From positions 1 to 22,421 of the forward strand of contig CATOLK010000003.1 of NCBI GenBank assembly GCA_951801155.1: a DNA stretch of 22,421 nucleotides, read 5' to 3'. The stretch comes from an uncultured Rickettsiales bacterium (GTDB taxonomy: Bacteria > Pseudomonadota > Alphaproteobacteria > Rickettsiales > UBA1997). The notes beneath the pieces were generated by a model. It had not been told where the DNA came from. It saw nothing but the letters and a program-made list of their open reading frames with translations, and did no database searches. The position numbers and the translations under genes are program-made. This document shows, in pieces, positions 1 through 7,855 of the stretch; within the stretch, counting starts at the first letter, position 1; each line of letters starts with the position of its first letter.

Positions 1-187
1 TATATTTAACTTTGTTTATATTTTCTGGATTCCACATTAAGATTTTCTAGTAAGACAAGCTTACAAGAAATTCTAATCTGGAATGACATAAATAAAAGAA
101 AATCAAAGAAATAACAAATCTAATAAAAAAAGAAAGATATAAAAATAAAAACTATTAAAAATAAATGAAAAAATATGTAAGAAGACA
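1..187. repeat. Dispersed repeat element A (left end outside window)
   Basis: It holds an imperfect hairpin at about 28-87: GTAAG 50-54 pairs with CTTAC 60-64, and the outer arms ATTCCA and TGGAAT pair with mismatches. An AT-rich tail follows, and the element ends in ATATGTAAGAAGACA at 173-187. Bases 78-157 match 7691-7770 of element B at about 73 of 80 positions by eye. The end motif, read on the minus strand as TGTCTTCTTACATAT, resembles the ends of elements B, C, D and E. There is no coding capacity. The element stops 13 nt beyond the stop codon of the VirB6-like gene. I infer a non-autonomous (MITE-like) element. No transposase or target duplication was seen. Confidence 0.6.
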
Positions 188-200
188 ATTTTAAATCAAT

Positions 201-3200
201 TTAATCTTCATTGTTTTTTTCATCTAATTTCTTTTGTTCTTCTTCCATTTTTTTAAATTTCTCTATTTTTTTGTTAATCTTTTCCATTTTTGCTTCCATT
301 AATTTTTCAGCAGTCATTTTTTCAGAATCATCTACTTCTATTTTTATAGAACTTAAAATTTCTTCAACCTTACCACTATCTATTATTTTATCACCATTTT
401 CATTACTAATAATATATTCACCACCTTCGTTGCTGATAATATATTCCACTTCTCCAACGCTAATTATACAGCTACCATCCTCTTTTACAGTTATTTCACC
501 ACCATCAGATAATGTCATAACTATATCACCATCATCGTTTTTATCCATTTTAATTTCATTTTTATTTTCATCAACTAACGAATATATATATTCTCCATCT
601 TTCAATTTATTACCATTTTTGTCTCTTTCTACTCTAAACATCTCTTCTATTTTACCATCTTCATTTTTAAATGTCATTTTAACAACTTTTTTCCTTCTAT
701 CATCAAGCTCTCCATAGAATCCTTTTTTATCAAGTGCTTTCTTTTTTCTATTCTTTTCAACTCTATTTTCAATTTTATCCAATAATCTATCTGACAATCT
801 TTGTTTTTTATCAGAAGTAGATGACATTACAAATTTATTGTGTAAATCTACAGCCCATTTTGCAAAGCTCCTTCTCTTTTTTGTTTTCTTTGTTTTTTTC
901 TTGGAACCAGACTCATTTTCACCATCTTCTTCTAGATTTTCAATATCTTCTTCTTGATTTTTATTATTACCTTTTCTATTATCACTGGTATTCCAAAGTC
1001 TCTTATGTTCACCTCTAAATAAACCTACAATATCAAATGTAGAATCTTTTCCAAATGACTCATTTAATTCTTTGAAATCACTTTCAAAAACTTCTTTTCT
1101 TTTTTCTCGTTTTTTAGCCCTAACAGAATCGCGATATTTTTTACTTCTTTCTCTATAATCTTGCCATTTCTCCTTTAAATTTCTCTTACCTTTAAGACTA
1201 TCTTCAGCTTTATCTTCTATTCTTTCTTGCATTGCTTCAATACGCGCCATACCTCCAGCTTTATAAAGATTATAAGCTTTCTTTCCAGCACTCATTAAGT
1301 TTTCCGTAGGATTTTTGCTTAAATCAACAAAAGATCTTGTCCATTTTAACATATCGGAATTTTTTTGTACTGCAGAAATTCCCATGGTATTACTAAATTG
1401 TTTTAATTGATCGCCAAAACCAAATTTACTCGAACCATTTCCATCTTTAGCACCAATATCACCAAGAAGTGTATTACCACCTAAATCACCAGATTTAGCA
1501 TCACCTATAACTAAAACTGATCCTAAAATACTTGAAATCATTTTTGTTATATCTTCAAATAGTATTAATAATACTAAACAAACGAGTACATTTGCTGTAT
1601 AATATAGAAAAAAGCTTTCGTTACCATTTGGCATATTCTCTTTTCCCATATAAATAATATTATTGAGTGTACTGACTACTTTTTTTCTAATAAAATGCAT
1701 TCCTCCACATTCTCCATTCCAGACAGTTTCACATATATGGTCACCAAGTCTTCCAAAACAAACTTTAAATGATAATAATTTTTTTATAAAATCATTTATA
1801 ATAAATGTCATAAAATAGAAGGCAGTAAAAAATGCAACTATTTCCAGACACTTTTGTAAAACAAACTTCAACCAATTTTTAAATAAATATTGTGTTTGAT
1901 CAAAAAAATTAAATAGCATAAACAAAGGAGCCAAAGGTAAAACAATAGTCATTTGTAACATGGTAAAGAAGAAAGGAATAACCACCTTAAATAATTTGAA
2001 AAAATACATAAATACAATAACCAATACCCCAATACCAACAGGTATGCCAACAAAAAAATCAGATTTAGAATTATAAAATAAAGAAAATATTTTTAACATT
2101 AAAGCATCATTTTTAAGTAAAGATAAAACCTCATCAATAACTTTAAAATTTCTTGCTAAAGATAAAGATCCATTTATGTTACCTAAGTTACCTTCAAGTG
2201 CTATAAAATTATCATCACTCATAAAGCTACTTGAAAAAATACCACCTAAAATATCAACTATACCTATAACACCATTAATAGTAAAATTTAATACAATTCT
2301 ATTAAAAAACTGAAAACCTGAAGGAGATACCATTGTGATAACTATAACCATTTTAGCCAAATCTATCATAAGATCAGATGTTTTAATTGGAGTTTTATCT
2401 CTATCATTCTTTTTAAATCCAAATATTATTCTAAAACCAAATATAACAACATAAAGACTCATAACAGCACGAGCGAATTTTGCTAAACCAGTATTTAATA
2501 AATTATTAAATATACTAGCAATAACACCGTCAGCTCTATCTTCCTCTTCATTTTCTTGGTTTGGGGTTCCAAATAAATAAAATTCTATTTCCCGTAATCT
2601 ACTTGCTATCGTTCCAGCATCATCAAAATTTATACCAGAAATAATTTCTATATTATAAAAACCATCATTATCACTATAATATTTATCAGCTATAAGCATT
2701 TTTATACTTTCACCAAATTTATACTCAATATCTTCACTTTCGGAAAAATGCTTATATAATTTTTTAGGACCATATTGAAAATAAGATCTACCTTTTCTTA
2801 TAACATTACCATTTGAATCTTTATCTATGAGATAACAAGCTTTACCAAACATAGATATAGAATCAGCTATAATTGCAGCTGGATTCTTTACATTAATATT
2901 ATTATTTAATAATTTTTCATGTAAATCTATGTCGTAGATTACTTGGTTCCCTTCAATCGTTAAAATTTTACTACTTTCAGTACCAGCGCTAGAACTAATA
3001 CCATAACTTTCCAATGTAAAATAATCTCTTTTAAAGTCTTCAAATGTATAATCTTTTTCCACAAAAGAAATTTTTTCTGATTCTTTCACACCATCATATC
3101 TGTTAATTATAGCGGCGTTACCTTCCATTGTTTCAATTTCTTTTTCTATTAAACCAACCACCTGCCTAAGTTTATATAGTATAATTATACTTACAGATAC

Positions 3201-4577
3201 TTCATTATTTCTAATAAATTTTTTGTTTACGCCATCACCCAAAAAATATTCCAATCTATTTTCATCTATATTATACTTTATTTTACAACAACTTACCTTA
3301 TCTTCAGCTTTACATTCTCTAATCTCTTTTCCTGTTACATCATCTGTTCGTTTAGGAATTTGACAATCATTTTCTATAGTTAATATTTTTTCTAAATCAC
3401 TATTAAATTTTTCTGGCTCTATTTTCTCATCATAAAGTGCCGATACATAGGTTCCAGCATCTATATCTATATTATATTTACGATCTTTGCTTATTTTTTT
3501 TACATTTTCAGCAATTTCTCTAATTTTATTTCCAAAATCTGAAATAGATGCGCTTATATCTCCGTCACTACTAATTTTTTCTTTTAAATCTTCTTGACTT
3601 CTACTTTCAAACTCAAATCTATAATTACTCTCTATATCTTTTATAAAGTTATTTAAAATATCCTTATATCCAATTAATTTAAAATAATCAGAACCTTCGA
3701 GATAACCACCTTCTTCTTGACTAAACAATGTTCTTAAAGAACCATCTATCTTATTTAACCTTAATTTTTTAACTTTTTTGTCAGTTGCCTTTGCTGGTAC
3801 ATAATATTTTGTAATTACATATTCATCATTATTGTTAATATTCTTACCAAACCAATAACTACTTGCACATAACATTTTTGATGCTAAAAGATGATGATAA
3901 GATGTAGGTTGGCTTCTTCCGTCTGTACCGAACATACCCAAATAAAGACCAGCGCCTCTAGTAACCCAACAATTTTTTTGCCTTTCTGGCGCTTCAGCAA
4001 TACCTATAACCTTAATTTCATCATCACTTAATTTGTTAACTGTAACATCACTATAATAATTTTTAATGTAATAAAATTCATTTTCTTCTTCTTTATTACT
4101 AAACTTTGCATCATCAGGTAATTTGACTTTTTCTAGCATACATATAAAATTTTCATTTGGTTTACTAAAACCACTATTTGCACGCCAAGGTAGCCATTTT
4201 CCAATAATATTGATAACTATAGGATCGTTATTTAAGGTTAATTTTAAATCCGTTAATCTTATTTTTTCTGTAACCTCTTCATATTTAGGAGACTGTTTTA
4301 ATATAAAATCATCTTCTTGTTGTGCAGTAGCACGAATAACTTTCGAACTTAAACCAAATTCATTCGCTTCTATACATGTTCCATTCATTTCATTAATATA
4401 TTCATTACTTAAAGTTACAAATGAAATGATTAAAAATAATGAAATTATAATAAGTATAAATGATAAAAAAATAATAAGTTTTCCACCAACACCAACAAGC
4501 ATTTTTTTAGCGCCAACTTTAGCTTTATCAAGCGCACTAAGTTCCTTTTTATTTTCGTTTTTTTCTTCTCCTTTCAT
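201..4577 (-). CDS. Large TrbL/VirB6-like type IV secretion protein
   Basis: This is a 1458-residue inner-membrane protein of the VirB6/TrbL family, the polytopic channel subunit of type IV secretion systems. Residues 33-56 form one N-terminal membrane segment. A long, probably periplasmic, domain follows to about 690 and includes the motif CWVTRGAGLYLGMFG (about 203-217), which I recall from extended Rickettsiales VirB6 proteins. A block of roughly six hydrophobic segments lies at 698-1025 and contains the conserved-looking PLAPLFMLFNFFDQTQYLFK. A charged, lysine-rich cytoplasmic tail of about 430 residues completes the protein. Plain VirB6 is near 300 residues, so this is the extended form. 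I chose ATG 4577 because the ATG eight codons upstream (4601) lies inside the tRNA-Leu gene. The gene starts 14 nt after that tRNA, has no clear ribosome binding site, and may be co-transcribed with it. No other secretion genes are in view. Confidence 0.85.
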   Translation of the reverse strand: MKGEEKNENKKELSALDKAKVGAKKMLVGVGGKLIIFLSFILIIISLFLIISFVTLSNEYINEMNGTCIEANEFGLSSKVIRATAQQEDDFILKQSPKYEEVTEKIRLTDLKLTLNNDPIVINIIGKWLPWRANSGFSKPNENFICMLEKVKLPDDAKFSNKEEENEFYYIKNYYSDVTVNKLSDDEIKVIGIAEAPERQKNCWVTRGAGLYLGMFGTDGRSQPTSYHHLLASKMLCASSYWFGKNINNNDEYVITKYYVPAKATDKKVKKLRLNKIDGSLRTLFSQEEGGYLEGSDYFKLIGYKDILNNFIKDIESNYRFEFESRSQEDLKEKISSDGDISASISDFGNKIREIAENVKKISKDRKYNIDIDAGTYVSALYDEKIEPEKFNSDLEKILTIENDCQIPKRTDDVTGKEIRECKAEDKVSCCKIKYNIDENRLEYFLGDGVNKKFIRNNEVSVSIIILYKLRQVVGLIEKEIETMEGNAAIINRYDGVKESEKISFVEKDYTFEDFKRDYFTLESYGISSSAGTESSKILTIEGNQVIYDIDLHEKLLNNNINVKNPAAIIADSISMFGKACYLIDKDSNGNVIRKGRSYFQYGPKKLYKHFSESEDIEYKFGESIKMLIADKYYSDNDGFYNIEIISGINFDDAGTIASRLREIEFYLFGTPNQENEEEDRADGVIASIFNNLLNTGLAKFARAVMSLYVVIFGFRIIFGFKKNDRDKTPIKTSDLMIDLAKMVIVITMVSPSGFQFFNRIVLNFTINGVIGIVDILGGIFSSSFMSDDNFIALEGNLGNINGSLSLARNFKVIDEVLSLLKNDALMLKIFSLFYNSKSDFFVGIPVGIGVLVIVFMYFFKLFKVVIPFFFTMLQMTIVLPLAPLFMLFNFFDQTQYLFKNWLKFVLQKCLEIVAFFTAFYFMTFIINDFIKKLLSFKVCFGRLGDHICETVWNGECGGMHFIRKKVVSTLNNIIYMGKENMPNGNESFFLYYTANVLVCLVLLILFEDITKMISSILGSVLVIGDAKSGDLGGNTLLGDIGAKDGNGSSKFGFGDQLKQFSNTMGISAVQKNSDMLKWTRSFVDLSKNPTENLMSAGKKAYNLYKAGGMARIEAMQERIEDKAEDSLKGKRNLKEKWQDYRERSKKYRDSVRAKKREKRKEVFESDFKELNESFGKDSTFDIVGLFRGEHKRLWNTSDNRKGNNKNQEEDIENLEEDGENESGSKKKTKKTKKRRSFAKWAVDLHNKFVMSSTSDKKQRLSDRLLDKIENRVEKNRKKKALDKKGFYGELDDRRKKVVKMTFKNEDGKIEEMFRVERDKNGNKLKDGEYIYSLVDENKNEIKMDKNDDGDIVMTLSDGGEITVKEDGSCIISVGEVEYIISNEGGEYIISNENGDKIIDSGKVEEILSSIKIEVDDSEKMTAEKLMEAKMEKINKKIEKFKKMEEEQKKLDEKNNED

Positions 4578-4591
4578 ATCAAAAAAATAAA

Positions 4592-4677
4592 TGGTACCCA
4601 TGGCCGGACTTGAACCGGCAAGGGCAGAAGCCCCACAGATTTTAAGTCTGTTATGTCTACCATTCCATCACATGGGC
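4592..4677 (-). tRNA. tRNA-Leu (anticodon TAA)
   Basis: The gene is 86 nt with CCA encoded. Acceptor strands GCCCATG and CATGGGT pair with a G-U closing pair, followed by discriminator A and CCA (4594-4592). The anticodon loop is CTTAAAA (4646-4640), giving anticodon TAA at 4644-4642 between ACAGA and TCTGT. The T arm is CCGG-TTCAAGT-CCGG. The long variable arm marks a class II tRNA, as expected for leucine. It decodes UUA and probably UUG, heavily used in this AT-rich genome. A consensus promoter lies just upstream, and the VirB6-like gene begins 14 nt downstream. Confidence 0.97.
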
Positions 4678-4697
4678 AAATTTAAATAATTAATTTT

Positions 4698-4726
4698 ATT
4701 ATAATTATAACTTTTTTAAAAGTCAA
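4698..4726 (-). promoter_or_regulatory. Promoter of tRNA-Leu (and perhaps the VirB6-like gene)
   Basis: On the minus strand, TTGACT (4726-4721) and TATAAT (4703-4698) are separated by exactly 17 nt. Transcription would start near 4691, about 14 nt before the tRNA 5' end. A second TATAAT at 4709-4704 sits only 11 nt from the -35 box and is unlikely to be used with it. Confidence 0.8.
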
Positions 4727-4808
4727 TAGTCCAAGTTTAGTAATTAGCACTACCAACTTAAACACCAAATATCATTTATTTATCTTTTAAAGATTATTTA
4801 TTTTTATC

Positions 4809-4980
4809 GTTATTAAATCCCTTACATAAAAAATTACATGTTTATCAACAGCATTAAAGATAATTAAAAAAATTATAAAAAATATAACTTTCCACAAAAT
4901 TCCCAATTTTATTGTAAAATATTAAAAGTTCTCGTATTTTTTATAATACTTGTTTTTTATAGAAAATTATATTTTTATAT
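4809..4980. repeat. Dispersed repeat element D
   Basis: This is a second copy of the sequence in element C, in the opposite orientation. Matching pieces include TTACATAAAAA then ACATGTTTATC (4822-4845), CTTTCCACAAAATTCC (4889-4904), and TTTTTTATAATACTTG followed by TTTTTT and GAAAAT (about 4937-4968). Relative to C it lacks an internal stretch of roughly 85 nt. The left end AATCCCTTACATAAAA is a degraded form of the family terminal motif. The right end is no longer recognisable. The element lies between the tRNA promoter and the 3' end of the ankyrin gene. I see no gene in the whole 4727-5054 interval. Confidence 0.6.
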
Positions 4981-5054
4981 AATTTAAAATTATCTAAATA
5001 TTATCAATACCTATATATTTTTTTATATAGAATATCTAGTAAATAAAATATAAA

Positions 5055-6245
5055 TTAAACTTTTTTACCTGAAGATTTTGAACCTCCAAACAAATTACCA
5101 AAACAAGCACCAAATTTCCCTAATGTATTTGATGTTTGTTTTTGTCGATGTATATTTACTTTATCCATAATCTGCTTTACATCCCCAGCTATTTCTTCTA
5201 TTTTATTTAATAATTCATTATCTGTAATTATAATTTTATCACTTTCTAATAAAGTTCTAATCATTTCTATATTTTTTCTTTCAACAGCATAATGAAGTGG
5301 AGTTTTTCCTTTATTATTTTTAATATTTATACTATCTGTTTTAGAAGATATTAAATAAAAAACTATTCCACTAAAACCTTTTTTAGCAGCTAGATGAAGA
5401 GGAGTATTTCCTTTATTATTCTGAATAGTTGTATTTGCTTCATTTTCAATCAAAAGATTAAGAATTTCCTTATAGTCATTTTTAGCAGCTAAATGAAGAG
5501 GGGTATCACCCTTATTATTTTTAATACTTGTATTTGCTCCACAAGCAATCAAAGATCTAATTATATCAGTACTTCTTTTTTCAGTAGCTATATGGAGTAA
5601 AGTATTTCCTTCATTATTTTGATTATTTAATTCTGCTCCAGAACTTATTAAACATATAATTGTTTCCATATTTTTATTTTCAACGGCTAAATGAAGAGGA
5701 GTATCACCTTTAATATTTTTAATATTTAAATCAGCTTTATTTTCAACTAAAAAATTAATTATTTTTTCATTCCCATCCCTAACAGCTAAATGAAGAGGAG
5801 ATTCTATATATTTATCTTGAAAATTTATATCTGCACCAACACTAATTAAATAATCAATAATAATAGGATTATTTTTTCTTACATTTATATGAATTAAATG
5901 AGATAAATTTAAAATATCTATAAATTTTTGATATTCTATTCCGTTTTTTAAAAAACAAGTTGTTACTTTAGAAAATAATGTTGTTATTAATTCTAAATTA
6001 TTTTGTTCAATAACAATTTGAATTAAGTTTTTGTAAAAATCTATATAATTTATTTTTGATTCTCCAGTTGTTTTAATTATTTTATCAATAATATTTAATG
6101 CAATTATTGGATCTTGTACATTTTTGAATAATTTTAATATTCTTTCTAGATTTGTTTCCAAATTAAAATTAAAATCAAATTCACCATTGGAAATATCGAT
6201 TATATACTCTCTTAATGCCTGTTCTTTAGAATTTATTATATCCAT
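5055..6245 (-). CDS. Ankyrin-repeat protein, possible type IV effector
   Basis: This is a 396-residue protein. An N-terminal helical, non-repeat region (1-113) precedes seven consecutive ankyrin repeats at about 114-335, of roughly 33 residues each, with TPLHLA cores at 182, 249 and 281 and degenerate first and last copies. The C-terminal tail (about 340-396) ends with glycine- and lysine-rich residues. No signal peptide or membrane segment is visible. Ankyrin repeats bind other proteins. In Rickettsiales several such proteins are exported to host cells by the type IV system, for example AnkA of Anaplasma, so an effector role is plausible but is inference from family and neighbourhood. The gene has its own consensus promoter and an AAGG element upstream of ATG 6245. 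It faces away from ssrA. Confidence 0.85.
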   Translation of the reverse strand: MDIINSKEQALREYIIDISNGEFDFNFNLETNLERILKLFKNVQDPIIALNIIDKIIKTTGESKINYIDFYKNLIQIVIEQNNLELITTLFSKVTTCFLKNGIEYQKFIDILNLSHLIHINVRKNNPIIIDYLISVGADINFQDKYIESPLHLAVRDGNEKIINFLVENKADLNIKNIKGDTPLHLAVENKNMETIICLISSGAELNNQNNEGNTLLHIATEKRSTDIIRSLIACGANTSIKNNKGDTPLHLAAKNDYKEILNLLIENEANTTIQNNKGNTPLHLAAKKGFSGIVFYLISSKTDSINIKNNKGKTPLHYAVERKNIEMIRTLLESDKIIITDNELLNKIEEIAGDVKQIMDKVNIHRQKQTSNTLGKFGACFGNLFGGSKSSGKKV

Positions 6246-6290
6246 AATTTTTAACCTTTTAATTTAATAATAATATTAAGTATATATATT

Positions 6291-6319
6291 ATTGTATACT
6301 AAAAAAAGTTATATGTCAA
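6291..6319 (-). promoter_or_regulatory. Promoter of the ankyrin-repeat gene
   Basis: On the minus strand, TTGACA (6319-6314) and TACAAT (6296-6291) are 17 nt apart. The predicted start near 6284 leaves a leader of about 40 nt before ATG 6245, with AAGG upstream of the start as a weak ribosome binding site. The promoter lies in the divergent interval shared with ssrA. Confidence 0.75.
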
Positions 6320-6399
6320 TAGCAGGTAAATAAAAAATATATAATTATTCAATAATTTGATCTATAATTGGGTAATACTTCTTATATTTTTTTTATTTC

Positions 6400-6428
6400 T
6401 TGACTTTTTCAAAAATTTATATTATAAT
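6400..6428 (+). promoter_or_regulatory. Promoter of ssrA
   Basis: TTGACT (6400-6405) and TATAAT (6423-6428) have an exact 17-nt spacer. Transcription would start near 6435, just where the acceptor part of the permuted tmRNA should begin. Confidence 0.85.
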
Positions 6429-6434
6429 CAAACC

Positions 6435-6735
6435 GTTGAAAGACTATGATAATAAAAGTTGTATTGTATAAATGCTATGGACTCGGGGGCGGTACCCGAC
6501 ATCTCCACCAAATGATTATGGGGATGAAATAGTTTTGACATTCATTGAAAGGTACAATGTTTATCTGGTAAGATACGGCCATAACAGTTCAAAAATATAA
6601 GTGCAGAAGATAATTTTGCGTTTGCTAAAATGGCTGCTTAATCCTTCGGGATTATATTTCAATAGAAATATCTCACATTTAATGTGATTGCCATTTGAGC
6701 GGGGTTTGGAGATACCTGTCAACAGAAACTCTCCG
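6435..6735 (+). ncRNA. ssrA: Circularly permuted (two-piece) tmRNA precursor
   Basis: tmRNA rescues stalled ribosomes and tags nascent proteins for proteolysis. The acceptor piece (about 6435-6510) comes first and ends ATCTCCACCA. A 9-nt spacer (6511-6519) separates it from the coding piece (6520 to about 6735). CATCTCC 6500-6506 pairs with GGGGATG 6520-6526 as a 7-bp acceptor stem with G-U at the third pair, the alanyl-tRNA synthetase identity element. The T stem is TCGGG/CCCGA around loop GGCGGTA. Helix 2 is supported by ATTGTA 6463-6468 with TACAAT 6553-6558, AATG 6471-6474 with CATT 6543-6546, and ATG 6477-6479 with CAT 6539-6541. A possible PK1 (TATCT/AGATA) lies at 6562-6580. The tag is at 6603-6641. 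A UUCG-capped stem follows at 6639-6654, and a downstream pseudoknot pairs GTTT/AAAC and GGAGA/TCTCC at 6704-6734. The permuted order is typical of alphaproteobacteria. The outer ends are estimates. Confidence 0.95.
6603..6641 (+). other. ssrA: tmRNA proteolysis tag reading frame
   Basis: Starting from resume codon GCA (6603) the frame reads AEDNFAFAKMAA and then TAA (6639-6641). With the alanine carried by tmRNA itself, the added peptide would be A-AEDNFAFAKMAA. The sequence before the resume codon, ATAAGT, resembles the upstream element seen in other tmRNAs. The stop codon is folded into the following UUCG-capped stem (TAATCC/GGATTA). The frame is called from structural context. It is too short to call otherwise. 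Confidence 0.85.
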
Positions 6736-6787
6736 TTTAATAAATAATTAAAAACAGTTTTTGAATAAATTAAATTATATTTAACAT

Positions 6788-7300
6788 ATGAATTACACAA
6801 TTTTAGAATTCGATGGAAAAAAACCTATAATCGATAAAACTGCTATAATAGGTAATAGCGCTGTGATTATAGGTGATGTAATTATAGGTGAAAATGTCAA
6901 TATTTGGCCAAATACAACTATAAGAGGTGACTTAGGTCAAATTATAATCGGAAAAAATACTAATATTCAAGATAATTGTATAATTCATGTTGATTATAAT
7001 TTACCTTGTATTATAGGAGAAAATTGCGTTATAGGACATGGTGCAATATTACATTCTGCCAATATAGGGAATAATTGTCTAGTTGGTATGGGTAGTATAA
7101 TTTTAAATAATGCTAAAATGCAAAATTTTTCAATGATAGGGGCTGGTTCTATGCTAACAAATAAAGCCGAAGTAAAAGAAAAAGAATTATGGCTTGGTTC
7201 TCCAGCTAAATATTTTAGAAATCTAAAAGATGAAGAGATTGAGTATAATAAAAAATCTGCAATAAAATATATTGAATTATCAAGAAAAACTTTTTGTTAA
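6788..7300 (+). CDS. Gamma-carbonic-anhydrase-like hexapeptide-repeat protein
   Basis: This is a 170-residue protein built of left-handed beta-helix hexapeptide repeats ([IV]-G-x-x-x type, about 17-140). It matches the gamma carbonic anhydrase / YrdA-PaaY family of soluble trimeric proteins. The family's metal site appears complete: His67 (in QDNCIIH), His84 and His89 (in GHGAILH). The conserved Arg46-Gly-Asp48 and Gln61-Asp62 are also present. Real carbonic anhydrase activity is not assured, because many close homologues lack proven activity or act on other substrates. ATG 6788 is the first start in frame, and there is no obvious Shine-Dalgarno or separate promoter. The gene may be read from the ssrA promoter about 350 nt upstream. 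Family call is firm, substrate uncertain. Confidence 0.9.
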   Translation: MNYTILEFDGKKPIIDKTAIIGNSAVIIGDVIIGENVNIWPNTTIRGDLGQIIIGKNTNIQDNCIIHVDYNLPCIIGENCVIGHGAILHSANIGNNCLVGMGSIILNNAKMQNFSMIGAGSMLTNKAEVKEKELWLGSPAKYFRNLKDEEIEYNKKSAIKYIELSRKTFC

Positions 7301-7554
7301 AAAATATAATAAAAATAAACAAAGAATTAAAAACAAAATAGATCAATTAGTAAATATTAAATTGACCCTAACTCTACTCTTTAAGTTCAAAATATATTGA
7401 AAAATAGAGAAAGTATATTTTTAATGTAAAATTATATATATCTTAATAGTATATATTATAAAAACTTTAGAATAATTTGTTATAATTTTTTATATAAGCA
7501 TAATAAAAAAAGAGGTTGTGATTAAATTACTTACTAAAATAAGTATATAGTATT
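7301..7554. other. Gene-free AT-rich interval
   Basis: No start-to-stop frame with protein-like content, tRNA or clear terminator is visible. A weak inverted pair GAGGTT (7512-7517) / AACCTC (7556-7561) overlaps the left end of repeat element B. Confidence 0.5.
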
Positions 7555-7813
7555 AAACCTCCTGCATGTACATATTTACTATTTCGATGACAAAAAAATT
7601 ACTTTTTAATTTGTTATTTTTATAATAAAAACCATCTTGTCTCATTCCAGAGTATAATTTCTAAGCAATAAATCGCTAAGAAATTATACTCTGGAATGAC
7701 GTAAATAATGAAAAATCAAAGAAATAACAAATCCAATAAAAAAAGAAAGATACAAAAATAAAAATTATTAAATATATATAGAAAATAAAAATAGTTTTAT
7801 GCAGGAATTCTAT
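7555..7813. repeat. Dispersed repeat element B with a 21-bp perfect hairpin
   Basis: The ends are AAACCTCCTGCATG (from 7555) and, inverted, AGAATTCCTGCATAAAAC (about 7796-7813). Both are variants of the family terminal motif. Inside, a perfect 21-bp inverted repeat (7642-7662 with 7679-7699, outer sequence TCATTCCAGAG / CTCTGGAATGA) encloses a 16-nt loop that can add an AGC/GCT extension. Bases 7691-7770 repeat the tail of element A. No coding capacity. The hairpin-plus-tail module is shared with A, so it is part of the element rather than chance. The exact left boundary is uncertain. Confidence 0.65.
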
Positions 7814-7855
7814 CACTTTTCTCATTAATATTGAATTAAAAAAGAATTATTTTTT

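Noticed and set aside
211..1018. Plus-strand open frames of 168 and 65 codons opposite the VirB6-like gene
   Set aside because: Low-complexity serine/phenylalanine translations that mirror the lysine- and glutamate-rich gene on the other strand; no ribosome binding site.
4578..4601. Upstream ATG for the VirB6-like gene at 4601
   Set aside because: It lies within the tRNA-Leu acceptor stem; the ATG at 4577 gives a start outside the tRNA.
5012..5031. CTATATA/TATATAG hairpin after the ankyrin gene as a terminator
   Set aside because: The stem is only A-T pairs apart from its end pair and is not followed by a T run on the minus strand.
6561..6800. 79-codon minus-strand frame
   Set aside because: It is antisense to the tmRNA coding piece, and its translation matches no family I know.
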